Part shown: positions 25,641-33,755 of the stretch, piece by piece | Layout: every line of letters begins with the position of its first letter | Position numbering within the stretch: the first letter of the stretch is position 1 | From: Methylobacterium sp. Leaf99 | Lineage (GTDB): Bacteria > Pseudomonadota > Alphaproteobacteria > Rhizobiales > Beijerinckiaceae | Length of the DNA stretch: 64,000 bases | Reading direction: 5' to 3' | NCBI RefSeq assembly: GCF_001422375.1 | Contig: NZ_LMMU01000011.1 | Location: 1,608-65,607 of the forward strand | The notes under the pieces: model-generated | Database searches by the model: none | What the model was told of the DNA's origin: nothing | Seen by the model: only the letters and a program-made list of their open reading frames with translations | Translations under genes and position numbers: made by a program

Positions 25641-26722
25641 CGGGCGACTCCCGTCATGCCGGGGGGCGCCTGCCGCACGGTCTGGCCGGCCTTGAGGAGG
25701 TGGGCGCCGAGGGCGACGATGCGCTCGCCGGGGCTGAGGCCCGATGCGACCTCCGCGCTTTCCTCGGACAGGCGGGCGATGGCGACGGGCTGTGCCGTGA
25801 CGGTGCCGGTGGCCGTGTCGAACTTCCAGACCGCGGAGCCGCCCCCTGTGTCGAACAGGGCGGCCAGGGGCACCTCGACCGCCGCGGCGCGGCCGGCGTC
25901 GGCGGCCTTGAGCCGAAGCGTCACGGTCGCGCCGAGGGGCGCGTCCTCGCCGCCTCCCGAGAGGATGTAGCGCGCCCGATAGGTCCGGGTCGCCGGATCG
26001 GCGGTGGCCGACAACTCGCGCAGGCGCGCCGGATAGGTCGCCTCGCCCTCGGCATAGAGCGTCGCCGAGGCCGCGCCCTGCGCCAGGCGCCGGCTCGCCT
26101 CGGGCAGGAAGACTTCCGCCTCGCGCGATCCGTCGCGGGCGAGCTTGACCACGGTCTGTCCGGCGGCGACCACCTGCCCGGGCTCGGACGGCACCTCCAT
26201 CACCACGCCGTCGGCATCGGCCTGGAGTTCGGAATAGCCGGCCTGGTTCGAGACCTGGCTCGCCTGGGCCTCGGCGTTGGCGAACTGGGCGATGGCCGCG
26301 TCCGCCGCGGCCTTGTTCTGGTCGTAGGTCTGCTTCGAGGTCCAGCCGTCGCCGACGAGCTTGCGGCTGCGCTCCTCGTCGGCCTTGGTCCGGATCATCT
26401 GCGCGCGGGCGGCCTCGACGGAGGCCCGCGCCCCCGTGAACGCCAGGGTGAAGTCGGTCCGGTCGAGGCGCATCAGCGGCTGGCCGCGCTTCACCCGGTC
26501 GCCCGGATCGACCAGGCGCTCGAAGATCTTGCCGCCGACGCGGAAGCCGAGGTTGCTCTCCGTGCGGGCCCGGACGACCCCGGTGTAGCGCGACACCCCG
26601 CCCGTCCCGGCGGCGACCGCGACGGTCTGGACCAGCGGCGGCTCCGGGGTCACGGCGGTCTCGGCCGGCGAGCATGCCGCCAAAGCCAATCCCGTGAGGC
26701 TGAGCACCCATCTCGCATCCAT
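25637..26722 (-). CDS. RND efflux adaptor (membrane fusion) lipoprotein
   Basis: A 361-residue periplasmic adaptor. The lipobox LALAAC puts the lipidated Cys at residue 17. The barrel-sandwich hybrid (SNLGFRVGGKIFERLVDPGDRVKRGQPL), an alpha-hairpin of heptad-like Ala/Gln-rich sequence (about 95-160) and a beta-barrel follow. First gene of the two-gene pump unit. The start is 3' of an A/T-rich promoter region (26740-26780) with the string ATCATCTATTAAG. Confidence 0.9.
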   Translation of the reverse strand: MDARWVLSLTGLALAACSPAETAVTPEPPLVQTVAVAAGTGGVSRYTGVVRARTESNLGFRVGGKIFERLVDPGDRVKRGQPLMRLDRTDFTLAFTGARASVEAARAQMIRTKADEERSRKLVGDGWTSKQTYDQNKAAADAAIAQFANAEAQASQVSNQAGYSELQADADGVVMEVPSEPGQVVAAGQTVVKLARDGSREAEVFLPEASRRLAQGAASATLYAEGEATYPARLRELSATADPATRTYRARYILSGGGEDAPLGATVTLRLKAADAGRAAAVEVPLAALFDTGGGSAVWKFDTATGTVTAQPVAIARLSEESAEVASGLSPGERIVALGAHLLKAGQTVRQAPPGMTGVAR

Positions 26723-26888
26723 TGCCCGTCTCCCAACGACTAACCGAAAATTAAAATGTTGAATATCATCTATTAAGAGGCTGGCGCTGCGTCAATGGCC
26801 GTGATCCCCTGCCCCTACGGGACCCGTCGAGGCGCCATGCCGCGTCTGGCACGAGGGACGGAGGCAGGGGGCTTGCTCATTATGGGTG

Positions 26889-26914
26889 TAGATATAAATT
26901 GACAGTTAAATCTA
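26889..26914. other. A/T-rich imperfect inverted repeat followed by T-run
   Basis: TAGATATAA-N8-TTAAATCTA (8 of 9 pairs) followed by TTTTTT on the plus strand. It could be a weak intrinsic terminator or a regulator site; no plus-strand gene ends immediately before it. Confidence 0.3.
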
Positions 26915-27185
26915 TTTTTTGGGGCTTTGAGAAGTCGCCGAGGTCCGGCTGCCTGGCTCCGGCGACTCCGCCGGGCGGTGCCGTCCAGGGCGAACGCTGC
27001 ATGTCCGAATGACGCTTCAAGATCATCCGACCGTCAGGCGTTTTCGCGAACTGGAGCGGGCGGGTGCGATCAGGGAGCGCCGGCCGTTCGGCGCCGAGGG
27101 GCTCAGGGCGCTTGCCCTGGCAAGGCATCGGAAGTCCATAAGCCCGAGGCTTTGGAGAAATCCTGATCTTCAGCTGGCGCAGCGA

Positions 27186-27203
27186 TGAAAACATTCGTTT
27201 TCA
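27186..27203. promoter_or_regulatory. Perfect palindrome upstream of sulfonate-binding gene
   Basis: TGAAAAC-ATTC-GTTTTCA, 7-bp arms, about 170 bp before the ssuA-like start. Probably a transcription-factor site in the promoter region of the sulfonate genes; the cognate regulator is not known. Confidence 0.4.
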
Positions 27204-27374
27204 AAGAGACCAAAATACAAAAAACCCTTTCCTTGCGAAATCTTGATCGGCCCCTGTAAACCAGGGGCACGGGATCGTGATCGGGCGGCGGAGCGGCCGG
27301 CGATCGGGGCCGTGCCTTTCGTCGGGCGTCCCCCGGCCATGCCCGGCGCGAGGCGACCAATCCGGAGACCATCG

Positions 27375-28382
27375 ATGACCGACGACACGCCGCGCGGGGC
27401 AGCCCCCTCGCGCCGGACGATCCTGCGCGCCGGTTTCGGCGCTGCCGCGATCCTGCCCGTGGGCGCGATCCTGCCCCTGGGGATACCCGCGGTCCACGCC
27501 GCCGAGCGCACCGTCCGCCTGAGCTACCAGCGCTCCTCGACCCTGCTCACGGTCCTGAAGGCCAAGGGCACCCTCGACGAGCGCCTGAAGCCCCTGGGGT
27601 TCGCGCCGTCCTGGCACCTCTTCACCAGCGTGCTCGAGCCGATGAACGCCGGGGCCGTCGACCTCCATGCGGACGTCGCCGATGCGGTCCCGATCTTCAC
27701 CCAGTCCGCCGAGGCGCCCCTGACGTTCTACGCCCGCGAGGTCGGTGCCCCCTCGGCCGAGGCCATCATCGTCCCGGCGGAGTCGCCGATCCGCACCATC
27801 GCCGACCTCCGGGGCCGCACGGTCGGCGTCTCGCGCGGCTCCGGCTGCCACTTCATCCTGGCGGCGGCGCTGAAGAACGCCGGCCTGACCTTCGCCGACA
27901 TCAAGCCGGCCTACCTCCAGGCGCCGGAGGGGCTCGCTGCCTTCGGCCAGGGCAGCCTCGATGCCTGGGTGATCTGGGACCCGTTCCTCGCCATCGCGCA
28001 GGCCAAGCGCCCCGTGCGGGTGCTCGCCGACGCCACCGGCCTGTCGAGCTACCACCGCTACTACCTCGCCAACGACCGCTTCGTGGCCGAGAACCCGCGC
28101 GTGGTCGCCGTGGTCTACGACGCCCTGCAGGACGCCGGCCGCTGGGTGAAGGCGGAGCCCGACGCGGCCGTGGCCCTCCTCGCGCCGATCTGGGGCGACC
28201 TCGCCCCGGACATCGTCGCCACGGTGAACCGGCGCCGGACCTACGCGGTGACACCGGTGGTTCGCGCCGAACTCGGCGAGCAGCAGGCCATCGCCGATAC
28301 CTTCCACGAGGCCAAGCTGATCCCGCGCAAGCTCGACGCGACGGCGGTGAAGATCTGGCAGCCCGCCCCCGAGCGAGGTTGA
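27375..28382 (+). CDS. Aliphatic sulfonate-type ABC substrate-binding protein (SsuA-like)
   Basis: A 335-residue periplasmic binding protein. The Tat-type signal SRRTILRAGFGAAA is followed by a hydrophobic stretch and a cleavage site near HAAERTV. The mature part has SsuA/NrtA features: RLSYQRSSTLLTVLKAKG at the start, GRTVGVSRGSG around residue 155, and LDAWVIWDPF. It captures sulfonates, sulfate esters or related sulfur compounds. The ATG at 27375 begins the Tat signal; the longer upstream frame is not conserved. A flavin monooxygenase follows in the same operon, but the permease and ATPase genes are missing here. Confidence 0.85.
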   Translation: MTDDTPRGAAPSRRTILRAGFGAAAILPVGAILPLGIPAVHAAERTVRLSYQRSSTLLTVLKAKGTLDERLKPLGFAPSWHLFTSVLEPMNAGAVDLHADVADAVPIFTQSAEAPLTFYAREVGAPSAEAIIVPAESPIRTIADLRGRTVGVSRGSGCHFILAAALKNAGLTFADIKPAYLQAPEGLAAFGQGSLDAWVIWDPFLAIAQAKRPVRVLADATGLSSYHRYYLANDRFVAENPRVVAVVYDALQDAGRWVKAEPDAAVALLAPIWGDLAPDIVATVNRRRTYAVTPVVRAELGEQQAIADTFHEAKLIPRKLDATAVKIWQPAPERG

Positions 28383-28387
28383 GGTGG

Positions 28388-29428
28388 ATGACGAACGCAC
28401 CGCGCTTCGGGATCTGGGCCGCCGTCCACGGCGCGCGCGCCGCCCATCACGATCCGGACGAGCCGGACGACGCCAGCTGGGACCGCAACCGCGCCCTCGT
28501 GCTGGAGGCCGAGGCCCTCGGCTTCGACGCCGTCCTCGTCGCCCAGCACACGGCCAACCCCTACGACGACGGGCGCGACCAGCTCGAAGCCTGGACGGCG
28601 TCGGCGGCGCTTGCGGCGCTCACCCGACGCATCGAGATCATCGCGGCGATCAAGCCGGGGCTCTACCACCCCGTGGTGCTGGCCAAGATGGCCCTGCAGA
28701 TCGAGCACATCGCGCGCGGGCGCTTCGCCCTCAACCTCGTGAATGCCTGGAACCGGGCCGAGTTCGAGCGGGCCGGCCTGCCGTTTCCGGCCCATGACGC
28801 GCGCTACGCCTACGGCGCCGAGTGGATCGGCCTCGTCGACCGGCTGATGCGGGGCGAGCGCGTTACCCATGCGGGCCGGCACTTCCGGGTCGAGGACTAT
28901 CAGCTGCGCCCGGCCGGGACGTTTCGGACGCGGCCGACCATCTACCTCGGCGGCGAATCCGAGCCGGCCCGGGCGCTGGCGGCGGAGCGGGCCGACGTCT
29001 GGTTCATCAACGGGCAGCCGCTGGACGACGTCGCCGCCCTGATCGCCGACGTCGCCGCCCGGCCCGCCCCCGCGCCCCTGCGCTACGGCCTCTCGGCCTT
29101 CGTCATCGCGCGGGAGACGGACGCGGCGGCGCAGATCGAGCACGCCCGCCTGCTGGCCCTGGCGGATCGCGACGCGGCGCTGCGGGCGGACACGCGGGCC
29201 CGCACGGACACGGCGAGCGTGATGTTCGCCAAGACCGATGCGGCCGCCACCCGCCACGTCGGGACGAATGGCGGGACGGCCGCCGGGCTCGTCGGCAGCT
29301 ACGACACAGTCGCGGCCCGCATCCGCGACTTCCACGCGGCCGGCATCGACCTGTTCATGCTGCAGTTCCAACCGTTCGAGGCCGAGATGCGGCGCTTCGC
29401 CGAGCAGATCCTGCCCCGGGTGCGCTGA
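28388..29428 (+). CDS. LLM-class flavin monooxygenase (SsuD/SfnG-like)
   Basis: A 346-residue bacterial-luciferase-like protein, starting at the ATG at 28388 behind GAGGTTGAGG. It has AVLVAQHTANPYDDGRDQLEAWTA, the IAAIKPGLYHPVVLAKMALQIEHI strand-helix, RFALNLVNAWNRAEFE and a C-terminal GSYDTVAARIRDFHAAGID, as in SsuD and dimethylsulfone monooxygenase. It would use FMNH2 and O2 to release sulfite from a sulfonate or sulfone. Six bp after the binding-protein stop codon, hence a sulfur-scavenging pair. The flavin reductase partner is not in the window. Confidence 0.85.
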   Translation: MTNAPRFGIWAAVHGARAAHHDPDEPDDASWDRNRALVLEAEALGFDAVLVAQHTANPYDDGRDQLEAWTASAALAALTRRIEIIAAIKPGLYHPVVLAKMALQIEHIARGRFALNLVNAWNRAEFERAGLPFPAHDARYAYGAEWIGLVDRLMRGERVTHAGRHFRVEDYQLRPAGTFRTRPTIYLGGESEPARALAAERADVWFINGQPLDDVAALIADVAARPAPAPLRYGLSAFVIARETDAAAQIEHARLLALADRDAALRADTRARTDTASVMFAKTDAAATRHVGTNGGTAAGLVGSYDTVAARIRDFHAAGIDLFMLQFQPFEAEMRRFAEQILPRVR

Positions 29429-29466
29429 CGATCAGGGGCGGGCGACGAACCCGGTGGTGGGCGGCC

Positions 29467-29892
29467 ATGCGGGTTAGAGTTTTGCGGCTTCGTCTGTTCA
29501 GACCGCTCGCCTGCCTCGCCCTGACCGGCGCGGCCCTGTTCGACGCCCGCTGCGCCGGCTGCCACGGCGCCGGGGGCGAGGGCGCGGCGGCCGACGCCCT
29601 CGTGGGCGGGCGGGGCTCGCTGGCGACGCCAAAGCCGGTGCAGACGGTGGGTAGCTACTGGCCCTACGCCACCACCCTGTTCGACTACATCCGCCGCACC
29701 ATGCCCTACGACGCGCCGCAATCTCTCGGCCCGGACGAGACCTACACCCTCAGCGCCTACATCCTCAGCCGCAACGGCCTCCTGCCCGACGATGCGGTGC
29801 TGGATGCCGGCACCCTGGCGGGGGTCCGGATGCCGAACCGGGACGGTTTCACCGCCGACGCCCGCCCGGACGTCCCGGCGGCCGGGCGCTGA
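29467..29892 (+). CDS. Shortened SoxD/SorB-like c-type cytochrome
   Basis: A 141-residue protein whose N-terminal hydrophobic segment (FRPLACLALTGAALFDA) runs straight into the heme site Cys29-Ala-Gly-Cys32-His33. The remainder (VGSYWPYATTLFDYIRR and LSAYILSRNGLLPDD) is the signature of the cytochrome subunit of SoxCD/SorAB-type sulfite dehydrogenases, with a candidate axial Met in TMPYDAP. The usual segment between signal peptide and heme is missing, so this may be an in-frame deletion. No molybdopterin SoxC/SorA gene is adjacent. Following a sulfite-releasing monooxygenase, a role in passing electrons from sulfite is inferred. Confidence 0.7.
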   Translation: MRVRVLRLRLFRPLACLALTGAALFDARCAGCHGAGGEGAAADALVGGRGSLATPKPVQTVGSYWPYATTLFDYIRRTMPYDAPQSLGPDETYTLSAYILSRNGLLPDDAVLDAGTLAGVRMPNRDGFTADARPDVPAAGR

Positions 29893-29905
29893 TCCGGGCT
29901 GCGCC

Positions 29906-31585
29906 TCAGCTCAGGGCGGGATGGAGGAACCGGTGGATCGTCTGCACCACCACCGATCCCTCGCCGACGCCCGATGCGACACGCTTCACCGAGCCCGAGC
30001 GGACGTCCCCCACGGCGTAGATGCCGGGCGTCGTCGTCGCGAAGGGCGACGGTAGGGCACGGCCCCCGGCGTCCACCCCGGTCAGGACGAAGCCGTTGGC
30101 ATCGAGCTGCAGGCAGCCGGACAGCCACTCGGTGTTGGGCGCGGCCCCGATCATCACGAACAGGGCGCCGATGCCCCGCGCCGCGGCGAGGCCGGTTCGC
30201 CCGTCGCGCCAGGTCACGGTTCGCAGGAAGGCGTCGCCGTCGAGCCCCGTGACCTCCGTGAACGGATGCACCGTGACCCGGTTCGAGGTCGTGATCCGCC
30301 GGACGAGGTAATCCGACATCGTCGCGGCGAGGCCGGGGCCGCGGACCAGGATGTGGACGTGGCTCGCCGTACCGGAGAGGAACATGGCGGCCTGTCCGGC
30401 GGAGTTGCCGCCGCCCACGACCACCACCTCCTGATGCTCGCACAGGCGGGCCTCCATGCCCGTCGCGGCGTAGTAGATGCCCTGGCCCTCGAACCGATCG
30501 TAGTTGTCGAGGTCGAGCTTGCGGTAGCGGGCGCCGGTGGCGACCACCAGGGCCCGCGCCCGCACGGACCCGCCGTCCTCCAGGGCGATCCGGTAGGGCC
30601 GGGCATCGCAGTGAAGCCCGCTCGCCGCCCGCGAGATGGCGAGGCGGGCGCCGAACTTCTGGGCCTGGACCTGGGCCCGTCCGGCGAGGGCTTGGCCGGA
30701 GATGCCCGTGGGGAAGCCGAGATAGTTCTCGATCTTCGACGACGTCCCCGCCTGGCCGCCCGGCGCCTCCTGCTCGATGACGATGGTCGAGAGGCCCTCG
30801 GACGCCGCATAGACCGCCGCCGCGAGGCCGGCCGGGCCCGCCCCCACCACCGCGAGGTCGAACACCGTCGCGGCATCGATGGGTTCGGTCAGGCCGAGGC
30901 GGTCGGCCAGCGCCCAGGTCGTCGGGTTGGAGAGGACGACCCCGCCGGGCGCGATGACGGCGGGAAGGCGATGGGCGTCGAGGGCGTAGCGCCGGAGCAG
31001 GCCGGCCGCCTCGGGATCGCGGTCGGTGGCGACAACGCGGAGGGGGTAGCCGTTGCGCGTGAGGAAGCGTTGGAGGCGCAGGGTCTCGGCGCAATGGCTG
31101 GAGCCCAGCAGCGTCACCCCGCCATGGCCGTGCCGGATGAACCCGACGCGGCGCAGGATGAAGGCCCGCATCACGATCTCGGCGATGTCGGGTTCGGCGG
31201 CCATCATCCGGCGGAACTCGCCCCGGGGCATCCGGATCAGCCGGGTATCGGCGCAGGCCTGACTGCTGACGAGGGATTCGCGCCCGTTAAGGAAGTTGGT
31301 CTCCCCGACGAACTGTCCGGCCTGATGGGTGGTCAGGACGTGGCGCTCCCCGTTCGGCCCCTCGTCGAAGGTCTCCACGGCGCCGTCGAGGACGAGGACG
31401 AAGTCAGCCGCGCGGTCGCCGCGCCGATACAGGAACGCGCCGGCGGGGATCGTCGCCTCGGTGCCGTAGGCGGCCACGCGCGCGACGAGGTCGGGGCCGA
31501 GAACCGGGAACGTCTGCGCCTCGCGCCGGTACGGGTCGGTCGGATCGAGGGCGGACGCGCCGGCGTCCGGTTCGGGCTCACGCAT
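29906..31585 (-). CDS. Cyclic-nucleotide-binding domain / thioredoxin-reductase-like fusion
   Basis: A 559-residue protein. Residues about 25-145 form a CNB/Crp-like domain (GAFLYRRGDRAADFVLVLDGAVE, VGETNFLNGRESLVSS). Residues about 155-235 resemble a glutaredoxin-like domain (LLGSSHCAETLRLQRFLTRNGYP). The last 320 residues are a thioredoxin-reductase flavoprotein (VVGAGPAGLAAAVYAASEG, VVVVGGGNSAGQAAMFL, GIYAVGDVRSG). The redox CxxC of thioredoxin reductase is absent, so ordinary thioredoxin reduction is unlikely. The gene ends 14 bp from the cytochrome gene, convergently. NAD(P)H-dependent function triggered by a nucleotide or redox signal is inferred from domains. Confidence 0.85.
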   Translation of the reverse strand: MREPEPDAGASALDPTDPYRREAQTFPVLGPDLVARVAAYGTEATIPAGAFLYRRGDRAADFVLVLDGAVETFDEGPNGERHVLTTHQAGQFVGETNFLNGRESLVSSQACADTRLIRMPRGEFRRMMAAEPDIAEIVMRAFILRRVGFIRHGHGGVTLLGSSHCAETLRLQRFLTRNGYPLRVVATDRDPEAAGLLRRYALDAHRLPAVIAPGGVVLSNPTTWALADRLGLTEPIDAATVFDLAVVGAGPAGLAAAVYAASEGLSTIVIEQEAPGGQAGTSSKIENYLGFPTGISGQALAGRAQVQAQKFGARLAISRAASGLHCDARPYRIALEDGGSVRARALVVATGARYRKLDLDNYDRFEGQGIYYAATGMEARLCEHQEVVVVGGGNSAGQAAMFLSGTASHVHILVRGPGLAATMSDYLVRRITTSNRVTVHPFTEVTGLDGDAFLRTVTWRDGRTGLAAARGIGALFVMIGAAPNTEWLSGCLQLDANGFVLTGVDAGGRALPSPFATTTPGIYAVGDVRSGSVKRVASGVGEGSVVVQTIHRFLHPALS

Positions 31586-31615
31586 CGCTGGTCCCCCTGT
31601 TTCGACGATCCCGCA

Positions 31616-32599
31616 TCAGAACGCGTCTTCCCGGATGGGCATTCGTTGGTCCAGCTCGGCCATCCGGCGCCAGCGGCCCGGGCTGATGTCCGCCTCGCGG
31701 GCGAAGACGCGGGTGAAGTGGCTCTGATCGGCAAAGCCGCAGGCCAGGGCGATCTCGGCCAGGGAGCGATCCTGCGCCCGCATCATCACCTTGGCACGGG
31801 CCACGCGCTGGCGCACCAGCCAGACATGCGGGGAGGTGCCGACGGATCGGCGGAACGCGCGGGTGAAGTGGCTCACGGACAGGCCGCACTCCGCCGCCAC
31901 CGCCGGGAGGTTCGGCGCATCGCCGAGTCCGGCGCGGATGCGCTCCTGCGCCCGGCGCAGCTGCCAGGGCGCCAGGCCGCCACGGGTCGGCGCGGCGGCG
32001 CATCCCGGATCCGCGTGGACGCCGAGGAGGTGGGCCGCCAGGGCGCGGGCGAGCTGGACGCGGAAGATGGCGGCCCCGCGATCCGGCCGGTCGAGGGTGG
32101 CGACGGCGCTGGCCACGAGGTCGTGGATGGTGGGATCGACCAGGATGCTTCCGTGCACGGGTCTCAGGGCCTCCATCGGGTCGAGGTCGGCGAGCCCCAT
32201 GCTGTCGGCGACCTCGCCCAGGACCGTGCTGGACAGCCAGATCTGGACGGTGCCGGCGCGGTCCCGGGGCACCGACAGGGCGCGGATGTCGAGCAGGGTC
32301 ACCGCGCTGGTGCAGATGCGTTCGGGTGCCGCGTGGGACACGCCGCCCGGACGGCGTTCCAGGGGGATTTGCAGCACCAGCCCGTCGCGCGGCAGGACGA
32401 ATTGGGAGCCCCGGTCCATCGAATCCGTCGCCCGCCAATCCACGAAGGCGATCCCGTCGGCCCGCTCGTCCGGCCGCAGTCCCGCGGGTCCGGAGGGCCG
32501 GCCGACGGTTCGGGCCGGGGCCGCCCCGGTGCCCCGCGGGCCGGGTGGCCGCCGGATCGGGGGCGTCGGGGCTATGGGCACGATGACGTCGCGCTGCAT
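31616..32599 (-). CDS. AraC-family transcriptional regulator
   Basis: A 327-residue regulator with an AraC-binding-domain-like N-terminal half and a C-terminal double HTH (VAAECGLSVSHFTRAFRRSVGTSPHVWLVRQRV and LAEIALACGFADQSHFTRVFARE). The N-terminal Pro/Arg/Gly-rich 45 residues look disordered. It sits 31 bp upstream of the CNB-reductase fusion on the same strand, so it may be co-transcribed with it or regulate it. Ligand unknown. Confidence 0.84.
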   Translation of the reverse strand: MQRDVIVPIAPTPPIRRPPGPRGTGAAPARTVGRPSGPAGLRPDERADGIAFVDWRATDSMDRGSQFVLPRDGLVLQIPLERRPGGVSHAAPERICTSAVTLLDIRALSVPRDRAGTVQIWLSSTVLGEVADSMGLADLDPMEALRPVHGSILVDPTIHDLVASAVATLDRPDRGAAIFRVQLARALAAHLLGVHADPGCAAAPTRGGLAPWQLRRAQERIRAGLGDAPNLPAVAAECGLSVSHFTRAFRRSVGTSPHVWLVRQRVARAKVMMRAQDRSLAEIALACGFADQSHFTRVFAREADISPGRWRRMAELDQRMPIREDAF

Positions 32600-32754
32600 G
32601 GTGGGACTCTCCGCACGAACCTCCGCAGGGATGAACCCTGCGGGTCGGGGCGCCTTCGGTCTTTCGCGGGCCTGCTCGGCCGTGTCGCGATCCTGCGCAT
32701 CCGCCGAGTCGGACCTCTCCCGCCATGTCGGAGGCGGGCGCCCCGGCGATCCCG

Positions 32755-33651
32755 TCAGGGCGCGCGGTGCCGGTACGCCCCGGGCGTGCAGCCGACGACC
32801 CGCTTGAACGCCGTGCCGAAGGCGGCCTGGCTCGAGAAGCCGGATGTGAGCGCCACCTCGAACAGGGACATCCTGCGTTCGCTCAGAAGCCGACGCGCCC
32901 GCTCGAGCCGCGCGCCGCTGACGTAGGTGCAGGGGGTCTTTCCCGTGACCCGCTTGAACAGGCGGGCGAAGTGGAACGGGCTCAGGCAGGCGATGGCGGC
33001 GAGCTCGGTCACGCCGAGGTCGCGGTGCAGGTTGTCGTGGATGAAGTCGATGGCCCGCCGGATGCGCTCCGGGCAGTCGCGGTCGCCGCAGAACGGGTCG
33101 TCTGCCTCCGGGCGGTCGTGGCCGTAGGCCTGCGCGACCCGCGCCGTGAGCGCCAGGGCGGCGGCTTCCACCATCATCCGCCCCGCCGAGCTCTCGCGGG
33201 TCAGCTCGCCCAGGATCGACAGGCCGATCTGCCGGATCAGCGGGTCCTGCACGTCGGCGAGATAGCGCACCGCGTCGGCCCGGATCCGGGCGTCGCCGTA
33301 GAGGCTGGCGAGGGCGGAGAAGCGCTCGGCCGGCAGATAGATGTGCAGCACCTCCGCCAGGGGCGCGGAGATGTTGATGTCGTCCTCGCCGACCCCGACG
33401 GGACACAGCCAGATGGTTCCGGCCTCGACGGCCGTGCGCTGGCGGATTCCGTCGCCCTTGCGGCTCACATGGGCGCCCGGGATGCTCCTTGTCGCGAGCG
33501 TGATCTCCATCTGGGCCGGGACGATGGCGGGCAGATCGCCGGCCGGATGGGCGCGCAGCTCGGCCGCGACGCCCTGCCAGTTGCGTCCGCCCGAGGAGGC
33601 GAGGAGTCCGGCCTGGGGGAACTTGTGCGCGCCGTGCCGATGCAGATCCAT
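32755..33651 (-). CDS. AraC-family transcriptional regulator
   Basis: A 298-residue regulator with a C-terminal AraC HTH pair (ELAAIACLSPFHFARLFKRVTGKTP, FEVALTSGFSSQAAFGTAFKRVVG). The ATG at 33651 was chosen rather than the one at 33687, because TATAAT on the minus strand (33686-33691) overlaps the latter and is a better -10 element. It is divergent from the histidine kinase at 33756, with a 12-bp palindrome in the shared region. Ligand unknown; possible regulator of the two-component genes. Confidence 0.83.
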   Translation of the reverse strand: MDLHRHGAHKFPQAGLLASSGGRNWQGVAAELRAHPAGDLPAIVPAQMEITLATRSIPGAHVSRKGDGIRQRTAVEAGTIWLCPVGVGEDDINISAPLAEVLHIYLPAERFSALASLYGDARIRADAVRYLADVQDPLIRQIGLSILGELTRESSAGRMMVEAAALALTARVAQAYGHDRPEADDPFCGDRDCPERIRRAIDFIHDNLHRDLGVTELAAIACLSPFHFARLFKRVTGKTPCTYVSGARLERARRLLSERRMSLFEVALTSGFSSQAAFGTAFKRVVGCTPGAYRHRAP

Positions 33652-33685
33652 GCGCGCATCGTGCAAGCCGGGTGCCGGAGACGCC

Positions 33686-33700
33686 ATTATACAGGTGTAT
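33686..33700. promoter_or_regulatory. Divergent promoter: TATAAT box and palindrome
   Basis: TATAAT (minus strand) at 33686-33691 overlaps ATACAGGTGTAT (33689-33700), an inverted repeat with 5-bp arms and a 2-base centre. Position suits autoregulation of the AraC gene and control of the divergent kinase gene. Confidence 0.45.
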
Positions 33701-33755
33701 CGCAGACCGGCCTTCGCCTGCGCGATACCCTGTCCGGCCGAGGTGGAAGAGCAGC

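Larger units (their letters stand above)
26723..27374. other. Divergent intergenic region between RND pump and sulfonate genes
   Basis: About 650 bp with two A/T-rich islands (26745-26780 and 26880-26920, again 27180-27235) in otherwise GC-rich sequence. It holds the palindrome at 27186 and the imperfect repeat at 26889. The strings GAAATCCTGATC (27155) and GAAATCTTGATC (27238) are near-duplicates. Minus-strand frames of about 100 codons here have no protein-like features and were not annotated. Confidence 0.5.

Noticed and set aside
26880..27194. 104-codon minus-strand frame in the divergent gap
   Set aside because: The start lies in A/T-rich promoter-like sequence, the frame has no signal or domain, and overlaps the repeat and palindrome described.
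30266..32926. Plus-strand 886-codon frame
   Set aside because: Antisense to the CNB-reductase fusion and AraC genes; Gly/Arg/Asp-rich shadow.
33689..33700. Lux-box for quorum sensing
   Set aside because: The palindrome is 12 bp, shorter than a 20-bp lux box, and no LuxI/LuxR pair is present. The response regulator at 35703 has a LuxR-type HTH but a receiver domain, not an autoinducer domain.
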